A stretch of DNA of 64,000 nucleotides, from the NCBI RefSeq assembly GCF_003399765.1, contig NZ_NFZV01000003.1:186001-250000 (forward strand), written 5' to 3'. The position numbers were made by a program, and so were the translations under genes. Under the pieces are notes generated by a model. That model was not told the origin of the DNA. It was given only the letters and a program-made list of their open reading frames with translations, and did not search any database. Origin of the DNA: Alkalilimnicola ehrlichii. GTDB taxonomy: Bacteria > Pseudomonadota > Gammaproteobacteria > Nitrococcales > AK92. This document shows, piece by piece, positions 56,753 to 64,000 of the stretch. Within the stretch, counting starts at the first letter, position 1. The number at the start of each line of letters is the position of its first letter.

Positions 56753-56830
56753 CCAACGACGGCGACGGATACTCGCAGGCTGCCGCTCCCCACATCTGGC
56801 TAGCAGCAGCCCGCTCCCGGTAAGCTCTCG

Positions 56831-58300
56831 TCAGCTCAGGAACAAACTATCGAGCCCCAAGCCCGGCTCCAGCAAATCGATGCCGCCGACCTGCGGGAAG
56901 ACCACCTCCCGCGTGCCCGGCTGCACCCAATCGCATATCGCCCCGTATAAATGCTCGATCGCAGTCCGCCCTTCGATGTCCGGGCTGCGATGCGGTGCGC
57001 GGGTGCTGTTAGGGTCGTTGATCCGCGGGTCCAGCAGATCCAGCTCGCTGGCGGGGAACATGTCGCCGTAGATCCCGCCGCGCACGCGGTCGCCGATGAC
57101 CAACATCGTGTTGCCGCGGCCGTGGTCGGTGCCATGGTCGCCGTTGGAGCGTATCTGGCGGCCGAACTCGCCGCCGATGACGATCGTCAAGTTCTGCTTG
57201 AGCGCCGGGTTTACCTGCTCCAGCTCGCTCATCAGGGTGTCCAACCCGCGGCCGTCGCCGAAGATGTCGGCAAACTGCGGCTCGGCCCGATTGCGCTGCT
57301 CGCGGTGAGTGTCCCAGCCGCCGTACTCCAGCGACCCGGCGCGCATGTTCAACACGGAGCCGACGTGTGCCGCACAATCGTAGAGACTAGCGAGCTGACG
57401 CGCGAAGTAGCCGCTCTGCAACGCCGTGTCCCCAGATTGTAGTGCCAACAAGGATTCCGGCATCGGCTTGCCGGCCAGCACCCGGTTGACATCGCCGCTG
57501 AAGCCGCGAATCGCGGACTCGTGCTGGACGATACGATGAAACGGCGAACTGGCCTCGATGTGCTCGCCCATCGCCGCGTAATAGCTCGCCGCGGAGCGCG
57601 CTATCTGATTCCGCCCCCAGCGCTGCCGCTCCTCAAGATCGTCGCGATGGTCGTACAAGCCGAGGTTGCGCGAGTCGCGCACACTGATGGCATAGTCGGC
57701 CGCCAAGCGGCCGTTTGGGCCGTCGGTTAGGCAGAACCGCCGCGGCGCCGTCGTCATAGCGACCACCCTGGCGTTGGCACCGCAGGCTTGCGCCAAGCGT
57801 CCACCCCAGCCGGAGCTTTGGAAAGCATTGGCGGAAGCCTGATGATCGCCGGCATCCAGTGCCAGCAGCGAGTGCGCGTGGTCGCGCGAGCGCGAGCCGA
57901 CCACATTATTAACAATGGCGACATTACCCGCTTCAATCTGCCGGCGCAGCCAGCCGCACTCCTTGAGCACGCCAAAGCTAACGCCGCCGGTGTCGAAGTC
58001 GGCCGTCGTCCGCACCGGCAGATACGCCGTCTGCCAGCGCTCCCGAAAGGCATCGGCCGTGTTGCCGATCCGGTGCGCGGTGCGCATGGCGCGCCAATAT
58101 TGGAAGCCGAAGCTGCTCTCGTTGCTGTCGAACGCGGGCGGCAGCAAATGCCGCATGTCGGGCCCGCCCGGCAGGGTCAGATTGACCACCGCCCGTTGGC
58201 TGATACCGGCCGCCTGCGCTGCGGAGCCGAAAAAGGCCACCGGCAACTGGCTGAGCGCGATGCCGGCCAGGCTGCCTTTAAGGAATGTTCTGCGATCCAT
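56831..58300 (-). CDS. DUF1501-family Tat-exported protein
   Basis: 489 residues. MDRRTFLKGSLAGIALSQLP is a twin-arginine signal. Metal/active-site-like segments are the conserved GGEFGRQIRSNGDHGTDHGR and GGWDTHREQRNRAEPQF, seen in the DUF1501 group related to sulfatase/alkaline-phosphatase folds. The gene follows the DUF1800 gene in one operon (106 bases), the standard pairing. Substrate unknown. Confidence 0.82.
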   Translation of the reverse strand: MDRRTFLKGSLAGIALSQLPVAFFGSAAQAAGISQRAVVNLTLPGGPDMRHLLPPAFDSNESSFGFQYWRAMRTAHRIGNTADAFRERWQTAYLPVRTTADFDTGGVSFGVLKECGWLRRQIEAGNVAIVNNVVGSRSRDHAHSLLALDAGDHQASANAFQSSGWGGRLAQACGANARVVAMTTAPRRFCLTDGPNGRLAADYAISVRDSRNLGLYDHRDDLEERQRWGRNQIARSAASYYAAMGEHIEASSPFHRIVQHESAIRGFSGDVNRVLAGKPMPESLLALQSGDTALQSGYFARQLASLYDCAAHVGSVLNMRAGSLEYGGWDTHREQRNRAEPQFADIFGDGRGLDTLMSELEQVNPALKQNLTIVIGGEFGRQIRSNGDHGTDHGRGNTMLVIGDRVRGGIYGDMFPASELDLLDPRINDPNSTRAPHRSPDIEGRTAIEHLYGAICDWVQPGTREVVFPQVGGIDLLEPGLGLDSLFLS

Positions 58301-58406
58301 GATAGTGTCCCTTAACAAAAGTTCACCCCCCTACGAACCCGTGCGCGGCGCCGAGGCTAGGCGCAGCTCGCAGGCCATGGCCGTAGCTCCCCTTGGCAAG
58401 AGGACG

Positions 58407-60194
58407 CTATCGGCCCTCCTGCGCGAACATATACGGGGTCGAGATGATGAAGGCGATGGCGCGGCCGATATTACGATTGCCAACCTCCGGCGTCGTGCCC
58501 TGGAACAGGTAGCCGTTGCTCAGGTCGTGGAACAGCAGCTCGTGCCTGCCCCCCGGCGCCAGGTCGGCCGGAGAGATCACCTCCTCGGGGTCCAGCGACC
58601 AAGCCTGCGTCGGGTCTTCGCCCCGCGCCAGCAGGGCGTAGACGTGCACCCGCTCTAGCGGGCCAAAATGCTTGTGACCGTCGGCGATAAAGCGCTGCCA
58701 CAACCACTCGGCAACCTCCTCGACTCGGTAGCCGTTGGCGCCGCGGGGCAGCACCGGGCGCCAATCCTTGGTGAACACAATCTCCTCGTCCTCCACCAAG
58801 TGCACCCGCTCGAAACGCCAGCTGCCTTCGGTGCTGACGTTATAGGCGTTGCGAAACACGTCGCCGCTGGTGGACGCCTCTTCGCCCGTTTGCCCGCCGA
58901 ACACGTCGTGCTTGGGGAGAAAGGGGTCGGCGCCTTCCATGCTGTGGATGTTGGCGTTGTAGAAGTTGAGCAGACGCTCCTCGCTGCTCAAGGTCAGGCG
59001 GTTTGCGATGATTAGGTTACGGTCGATACTGGTGTAGTACTTGACCCGCTCCGGGCTGTGAAACTCCTCCGAAATCGCATAGCCGCGCAGGAAGGTCACC
59101 AGATCCTTAGGGTTGATCGAAGCCCAGTAATCCTGTAGCGCCCGGGCCTTTGCCGAGTCGGCTTGCAGGTTATCGTCCGCCAATGTGCGTACGATCATCA
59201 GCGGCAGATTCTCCTGGCTGTGCGGGTGGTCGATGGCCACCGCCGCCAGATTAAAGAGTTTCTCGCGGGCATTGCCCCCAGTAATCTGGGTGTTAAGGAT
59301 CTCCAGATCGCTGAGGTAGTGCTCCTCGGAGCCATAATGGAGCCGGCTATTATCGTCAGGGTCGTAGCTCATGCCGGTGAGGGCGCGCGCGGTGTTCTTG
59401 ATCGATACCAGCTCGTGATAGTCCTGGTCGCGGTCGTCCTGCCCCAGGATGCCGAAAAAGAGCTGGTGGTATTCGCGCGCGAAGTCCTCGTTGCCGCTGA
59501 ACACGCCGCTGCGAAAACGGTTGTTGTGGTGCCCGTACTGCCGCGTCACGGCAGCCGAGGCGGCAGCACCGGCGATGACCTCGTGGTACGGCCGGGCGGC
59601 GGCCAGATCGTTCATGATCTGATCGTAATAGCGGATAATCTGCGCATTGCCGACGCCGACGCCCTGGTTGACGGCCATGTGGTAGTTGGTTTCCCACAGG
59701 CCGATCTTCTGACGCACCGGATTCAGGCCGGGCATCGTCGCGGCCAGCGTCCAGACGCGGCCTGGCGCCCGCCAGGCATCGCTATCATAGGCCGTGCGGC
59801 GGCCCTCGGGTAACGGCGAGCGCGGCGACGACCAATACTCGCTCAGGCCCCGCAGCGTGCCGTCCGGGCCGAACGCGGCGGTATTATCAGGCGGCGATAG
59901 CTTAGCGTTTCGGGGGCCGACGTGGATGATCTCGACGATGGCCCGCTCCGGTGGCATGTCGGCCCAAGCGGCTATCTGACGGTCGCTGGCGAAGCTGCCG
60001 TAAGCGAACAAGTGCAGCACCTTGCGTACCGCAGTCTCGTCCCAGGCCTCATCGCTTACTCGCGTCAGACCGACGAGCTGAATGTCGCCGTGCGGGTCTT
60101 TTCTTCCCGACTTATCGCCCGACCCACAGGCGGCTAAGAGGACAATCAACAGAACGACGACGAGGCCTCGCCACCTTAAGAGGGAATATCGCAT
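58407..60194 (-). CDS. DUF1800-family lipoprotein
   Basis: 595 residues. VVVLLIVLLAACG is a lipobox signal (LAAC), so the protein is lipid-anchored, unlike many DUF1800 proteins. Conserved parts are MPPERAIVEIIHVGPRN, LPEGRRTAYDSD and HHNNRFRSGVFSGNEDFARE-type segments. Always found with DUF1501 partners; role not established. First gene of the pair. Confidence 0.78.
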   Translation of the reverse strand: MRYSLLRWRGLVVVLLIVLLAACGSGDKSGRKDPHGDIQLVGLTRVSDEAWDETAVRKVLHLFAYGSFASDRQIAAWADMPPERAIVEIIHVGPRNAKLSPPDNTAAFGPDGTLRGLSEYWSSPRSPLPEGRRTAYDSDAWRAPGRVWTLAATMPGLNPVRQKIGLWETNYHMAVNQGVGVGNAQIIRYYDQIMNDLAAARPYHEVIAGAAASAAVTRQYGHHNNRFRSGVFSGNEDFAREYHQLFFGILGQDDRDQDYHELVSIKNTARALTGMSYDPDDNSRLHYGSEEHYLSDLEILNTQITGGNAREKLFNLAAVAIDHPHSQENLPLMIVRTLADDNLQADSAKARALQDYWASINPKDLVTFLRGYAISEEFHSPERVKYYTSIDRNLIIANRLTLSSEERLLNFYNANIHSMEGADPFLPKHDVFGGQTGEEASTSGDVFRNAYNVSTEGSWRFERVHLVEDEEIVFTKDWRPVLPRGANGYRVEEVAEWLWQRFIADGHKHFGPLERVHVYALLARGEDPTQAWSLDPEEVISPADLAPGGRHELLFHDLSNGYLFQGTTPEVGNRNIGRAIAFIISTPYMFAQEGR

Positions 60195-60429
60195 AAGGAC
60201 AATCCTTGGTTTGTATTCTTGTTATTCTGCGGCGGAGGCGGCCACCGTCGATTAATATTAGCTTAGTATGTATGGAAGCTTCAATAAGCTTCTGAACGTA
60301 ATGCAGAAATCAAGGGTGGTGTCCACACTTATCTTGCCTCTGCCCCGCAACGCGCGCTGTCGATAACACAGAGGAAGCCCATCTCCCCGCGCTCCGACGA
60401 GGCGCCCTGACGAAAGAACAAGCACTTAG

Positions 60430-60570
60430 GCAGCTTTCCACAATTCTTGTGGATAACTCTGTGTACAAGCTGCGTGAAGTTGTTCCGGGGTACGGGGTAT
60501 CAAACACTTAGATAAATTGCTCAATATTTCAGCATTTTTTAAAAGTGCTTTTTAATTAGATGTTTACAGA
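60430..60570 (+). repeat. Dispersed repeat, copy C
   Basis: From GCTTTCCACAATTCTTGTGG (60433) to about 60540 it matches copies A and B, closest to B (ATCAAACACTT, AATTGCTCAATATTTCAGCA). It lacks the first 35 bases and the clear 3' end. The TCCACA/TGTGGA dyad is at 60437-60453, with TGTGGATAA at 60448-60456. It lies in the large gap 60195-60916, which also holds the sigma-54 promoter at 60830. Confidence 0.75.
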
Positions 60571-60829
60571 TGGTCTCGCCGGTGCGCAAAGATCGTACTC
60601 AGGTATGAGGCGGCACGGCGGTAGCTTGTCCGAGCTGTGTGAATAACCCGCCGGCTGTTGGGGAGTTTTGCGGCTTTGCCGCATGCGCAACGACACTGCC
60701 GGCTCTCGGGCGTTGTGCCAATTTCGTGACACCTGCCCGGTCGGAGCGTACCGCTACTGCGCGAAATACGAGACACTTCCCCCGCCGACAGAAGCTATAA
60801 GTCTCTGTTTTTACTTGTTGTATCTCCCG

Positions 60830-60845
60830 TGGCACAGCCTTTGCT
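60830..60845 (+). promoter_or_regulatory. Sigma-54 promoter of the aldehyde dehydrogenase operon
   Basis: TGGCACAGCCTTTGCT matches the consensus well, with correct GG-GC spacing, 72 bases before the ATG. A sigma-54 activator of the AcoR type is encoded downstream. An imperfect GCGCAACG/CGTTGTGC dyad about 130 bp upstream may be its binding site. Confidence 0.8.
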
Positions 60846-60916
60846 CCAGACAGAGCGTGAATGCTCGTCGACAAGAGCGGGTACGCAAACAATAAGCAGG
60901 AAGCTAGGAGAGAAGC

Positions 60917-62437
60917 ATGATATACCAACAGCCCGGCGAGGCCGGTTCCGTCGTCAGTTTCAAATCCCGTTACGCCAACTTCATTAACGGCGAGTGGATC
61001 GCTCCCACCGAAGGTAAATATTTCGACAACGTCTCGCCCGTCAACGGCCAACCGTTCTGCGAGATACCGCGTTCCACGGCGGCCGACATCGAGATGGCCA
61101 TCACGGCCGCCCATGGCGCGCAGGAAAGCTGGGGTCGTACCTCCCCCGCCGAGCGGGCGAATATCTTGTTGCAGATTGCCGATCGCGTCGAAAGCAATCT
61201 CGACATGCTCGCCGTTGCCGAAACCTGGGACAACGGCAAACCGGTCCGCGAATCGCTGGCCGCCGATATACCGCTCGTTGCCGATCACTTTCGTTACTTC
61301 GCCGGCGTCATTCGGGCGCAGGAAGGCGGTATCAGCCAAATCGACGCCAACACAGTGGCCTACCACTTCCATGAGCCGTTGGGCGTTGTCGGCCAGATCA
61401 TCCCCTGGAACTTCCCGCTGCTGATGGCGACGTGGAAGCTTGCCCCGGCCTTGGCCGCCGGCAATAGCGTGGTGCTAAAGCCCGCCGAGCAAACGCCGGC
61501 AAGCATTCTGCTGCTGATGGAGCTGATTCACGACCTCCTACCGCCGGGCGTCGTCAACGTCGTCAACGGCTTTGGCGTCGAAGCGGGCAAGCCGCTTGCC
61601 TCCAGCTCGCGAATCGCCAAAATCGCCTTTACCGGCGAAACCACCACCGGCCGCTTGGTGATGCAATACGCCTCCGAGAACCTGATTCCGGTAACGCTTG
61701 AGCTGGGCGGCAAATCCCCGAACGTCTTCTTCGACGACATTATGCAAGCCGACGATGCCTTTCTCGACAAATGCGTCGAAGGGGTGCTGATGGCCGCCCT
61801 CAACCAGGGCGAGGTCTGCACCTGCCCGTCGCGCGCCCTGATCCACGAATCGATCTACGACAAGTTCATGGACCGCGTGGTTGCGCGCTGGGGCAAGATC
61901 AAACAAGGCAACCCGCTGGATACCGAAACGATGATCGGCGCCCAGACCTCCACCGAGCAAATGGAGAAAATCCTCAGCTACTTCGACATCGGCCGGCAGG
62001 AAGGTGCCGAATTGCTAGCCGGCGGCCAACGCGCCCTACTAGGCGATGGCCTGGAGAACGGCTACTACGTACAACCGACCCTGTTCACAGGCCACAACAA
62101 GATGCGCGTGTTCCAGGAAGAAATCTTCGGCCCGGTGGTTTCGGTTACCACCTTCAAGGACGAGGAAGAAGCCCTGGCCATCGCCAACGACACCCTCTAC
62201 GGCCTCGGCGCGGGCCTGTGGACCCGCGACACCAACCGCGCCTACCGCATGGGCCGAGGCATCCAATCCGGCCGCGTATGGACCAACTGCTACCACTTGT
62301 ATCCGGCGCACGCCGCCTTCGGCGGTTACAAACAATCCGGTTTCGGGCGCGAAAACCACCGCATGATGCTGGACCACTACCAGCAAACGAAGAACATGCT
62401 GGTGAGCTACGACCCCAACCCCGCAGGCCTCTTCTAA
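60917..62437 (+). CDS. aldB: Aldehyde dehydrogenase (AldB/ExaC type)
   Basis: 506 residues. NAD-binding [20 protein letters not shown], catalytic glutamate in [12 protein letters not shown] and catalytic cysteine in [14 protein letters not shown] (near residue 300), the EVCTCPSR form typical of AldB/ExaC acetaldehyde dehydrogenases. It oxidises short aldehydes, for example acetaldehyde, to acids. AGGAGAGAAGC ribosome site. First gene before DUF779, behind a sigma-54 promoter. Confidence 0.9.
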   Translation: MIYQQPGEAGSVVSFKSRYANFINGEWIAPTEGKYFDNVSPVNGQPFCEIPRSTAADIEMAITAAHGAQESWGRTSPAERANILLQIADRVESNLDMLAVAETWDNGKPVRESLAADIPLVADHFRYFAGVIRAQEGGISQIDANTVAYHFHEPLGVVGQIIPWNFPLLMATWKLAPALAAGNSVVLKPAEQTPASILLLMELIHDLLPPGVVNVVNGFGVEAGKPLASSSRIAKIAFTGETTTGRLVMQYASENLIPVTLELGGKSPNVFFDDIMQADDAFLDKCVEGVLMAALNQGEVCTCPSRALIHESIYDKFMDRVVARWGKIKQGNPLDTETMIGAQTSTEQMEKILSYFDIGRQEGAELLAGGQRALLGDGLENGYYVQPTLFTGHNKMRVFQEEIFGPVVSVTTFKDEEEALAIANDTLYGLGAGLWTRDTNRAYRMGRGIQSGRVWTNCYHLYPAHAAFGGYKQSGFGRENHRMMLDHYQQTKNMLVSYDPNPAGLF

Positions 62438-62504
62438 GGGAGGCCAAGCCACGGGGCAGCGCCGGCGGGCGCGTGCAAAAACCAGCCTGATGGAAGGAGG
62501 GGTC

Positions 62505-62894
62505 ATGGGTAAAATCGTAGAGCGTGTCACCGCAACCGATGCCGCACTGGAACTCATCGACCGCCTGCGGGCACGGCATGGGCCGTTAATGTTCCACCAA
62601 TCCGGCGGCTGCTGCGACGGCAGCTCGCCGATGTGCTACCCGCAGGGCGAGTTCAGGATTGGCGGCAGCGACGTCAAGCTTGGCGAGATAGGCGGCTGTC
62701 CTTTTTATATGAACCAGTCCCAGTTCGAATATTGGCAGCATACGCAATTGATTATCGATGTAGTCCCCGGGCGCGGCGGCATGTTTTCTCTGGAAGGTCC
62801 GGAAGGCGTGCGCTTCCACACCCGTTCGCGCATCTATACCGACGAAGAGTGGGCAGTCCTGGAAAAACAGCCGGTGCAAATCGGCGCCGAATAG
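62505..62894 (+). CDS. DUF779-family protein
   Basis: 129 residues. Contains HQSGGCCDGSSPMCYPQGEF and GEIGGCPFYMNQSQFEYW, the cysteine-rich DUF779 signature. The family is regularly linked to AldB-type aldehyde dehydrogenases and may assist them (the small partner is sometimes called AdhX); the biochemical role is not established. GGAAGGAGG site before ATG 62505, 67 bases after the dehydrogenase. Confidence 0.85.
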   Translation: MGKIVERVTATDAALELIDRLRARHGPLMFHQSGGCCDGSSPMCYPQGEFRIGGSDVKLGEIGGCPFYMNQSQFEYWQHTQLIIDVVPGRGGMFSLEGPEGVRFHTRSRIYTDEEWAVLEKQPVQIGAE

Positions 62895-62943
62895 ACTTTA
62901 ACGCACCACTTCCTATACTTACCGGAGTATTAACTACCGACCA

Positions 62944-63077
62944 GCCCGCGCGGCCAATGCACAGGGCCGCGCGGGCGCTCCGTCGCCGCCAAGATCAAGA
63001 ACTGCCTGATTGAATACCGGAGGCCCGCCGACGGAGCGACCGACATCACGGCAATACCGTCTACCGGTCGCTCCGTC
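62944..63077. repeat. Compound inverted repeats between DUF779 and the AcoR-type gene
   Basis: First hairpin: GCCCGCGCGGCC (62944-62955) with GGCCGCGCGGGC (62965-62976), probably the operon terminator. Second: GACGGAGCGACCG (63030-63042) with CGGTCGCTCCGTC (63065-63077), perfect 13-bp arms around 22 bases. A third partial copy of the arm, GCGCTCCGTCG, sits at 62975-62985. The rest of the 62895-63311 gap shows no gene. Confidence 0.65.
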
Positions 63078-63311
63078 AGCGCATCGTTGAAAAGGATACG
63101 CTAACTATCCGAGTTTCCTATTGTTTCTGCCTACGCATACCGGCATGCTGGCACAGCTAACCATCACCGCACAGGAGGATACGTAGCAAGGATTGCCTCA
63201 ATCGGCACCCTGCCGGATGGTCGGTACAAGAAATATTATTATATAAGCACGCTCTGCGATGAGCTTGGCCGCCGCTCATCCGCGAGCCTACGAATAAGGG
63301 AGGAGAACGCT

Positions 63312-64000
63312 GTGGAGGAGTTGATTAACGCCAGCCGCAGATCCGTCCGCCGAGCCTCTGTTGGCGCGGAACCCTATAGCTATAGCCAGTCATTGATCGA
63401 ACGGTCGTGGCGCCGCTGCGAGCAGCAATACCTCATAGACCGCGCCCGGCATACCGCCCCCGCTGTGGTCGAACAACATGAACTCGCTGAATACAAAGAC
63501 CGCTACGGCGAATTCGCGCGGTTAGCACGCGCCGAAATGCATAATCTTTACAACCAGATCTCCGGTTCGGGCTACGCGCTGCTGCTTAGCAATGTCGAAG
63601 GGCTCATTCTTGAATTCGTGGGTGACCCCGCCCTTAATCCGCAATTCCGCTCCGTGGGCTTATGGCAGGGCGCCATATGGAGCGAACAACACGAAGGCAC
63701 CAACGGCATCGGCACCTGCATCGCCGAGCAGCGGCCGGTGATGGTCGTGCGCGACCAACACTTCCGTCGGCGCCACGCAGGCCTTACCTGTGCCGGCGCA
63801 CCCATTATCGAGCCGTCCGGCGAACTGTTCGGCGTGTTGGACGCCTCCACCGTGAATAACCTGGACACGCCCAGCAGCCAGCTACATACCCTGGCACTGG
63901 TTTCGGCCTCCGCCCAGCATATCTCCAAGTGGCGCTTTATCAACGCCTTCCCGACAGCCACGATCGTCCGCTTTCACAGTCGGCCGGAGTATGTCGGCCT
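63312..64000 (+). CDS. AcoR-type sigma-54 activator, N-terminal part (runs off the right edge)
   Basis: 230 codons are present, open to the window end. GTG start with GGGAGGAG 8 bases ahead. The sequence is LIERSWRRCEQQYLIDRARH, then the GAF-type domain with GLWQGAIWSEQHEGTNGIGT followed by CIAEQRPVMVV and DQHFRRRHAGLTCAGAPI, the typical N-terminus of AcoR/AcxR activators of acetoin, alcohol and aldehyde genes. The AAA+ and HTH parts lie beyond. It is the likely activator of the sigma-54 promoter at 60830. Confidence 0.85.
   Translation, partial: MEELINASRRSVRRASVGAEPYSYSQSLIERSWRRCEQQYLIDRARHTAPAVVEQHELAEYKDRYGEFARLARAEMHNLYNQISGSGYALLLSNVEGLILEFVGDPALNPQFRSVGLWQGAIWSEQHEGTNGIGTCIAEQRPVMVVRDQHFRRRHAGLTCAGAPIIEPSGELFGVLDASTVNNLDTPSSQLHTLALVSASAQHISKWRFINAFPTATIVRFHSRPEYVG

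Overview
The window looks like chromosomal DNA from a GC-rich, free-living gammaproteobacterium. NudE-like, RutR/Rut, NasS/NasT, an AcoR-type regulator with sigma-54 promoters, the LPP20-family lipoproteins and an oxidative-stress/aldehyde gene set all fit that. A marine or halophilic lineage is possible, but the sequence does not settle the genus. I saw no rRNA, tRNA, CRISPR, prophage or intact transposase.

Layout. 1-8.6 kb: nitrate/nitrite assimilation (start of nirB, a NarK-type porter, nasT, nasS, a NIT-ANTAR NasR-like antiterminator, and the nrtABD nitrate ABC transporter behind a sigma-54 promoter and a leader attenuator). 8.65-10.5 kb: arsenic resistance (acr3-arsC-arsR). 10.7-15.2 kb: a membrane-anchored heme-binding-type protein and three lipoproteins in a row. 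15.3-16.0 kb: ferredoxin-NADP reductase. 16.1-22.2 kb: cytosine use (codA, a PucR-like regulator, codB) and mmsA with a LysR regulator. 22.3-30.6 kb: small accessory genes. 30.6-31.9 kb: a vapBC toxin-antitoxin pair between two ~250-bp direct repeats. 32-41 kb: redox/stress genes (membrane AraC, DUF2269, SDR-DoxX, pirin, YcaC-type hydrolase). 41.5-42.6 kb: two unknown genes. 43.0-48.8 kb: the rut pyrimidine-degradation operon and rutR. 48.8-55.5 kb: an operon with a 2-oxoglutarate/Fe(II) dioxygenase, a VOC protein, a BMP-type nucleoside/nucleobase ABC transporter and a Nudix hydrolase. 56-60.2 kb: Moco-carrier-like protein and a DUF1501/DUF1800 pair. 60.4-64 kb: sigma-54-controlled aldehyde dehydrogenase, DUF779 and the start of an AcoR-type activator.

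The common theme is nitrogen scavenging. Sigma-54 promoters with exact GG-N10-GC spacing, most with an NtrC-like site about 85-110 bp upstream, precede nrtABD, codB, rut and the dioxygenase/ABC operon; a weaker one precedes narK-nirB. The rut operon and the dioxygenase/ABC operon share the same upstream layout: sigma-54 promoter, then a RutR-type operator starting exactly 54 bp further upstream, then an NtrC-like element. This argues that the uncharacterised dioxygenase and transporter belong to the pyrimidine regulon.

Data caution. Ten genes (nrtB, the heme-domain gene, codB, a chemoreceptor, a LysR gene, a secreted protein, rutF, rutC, rutA, rutR) are interrupted by frameshifts. Each can be repaired by adding one base to a run of 4-6 identical bases (two runs in the secreted-protein gene). 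All are apparent losses, so homopolymer undercalling is the most economical explanation; these genes are annotated across the shift as single loci.
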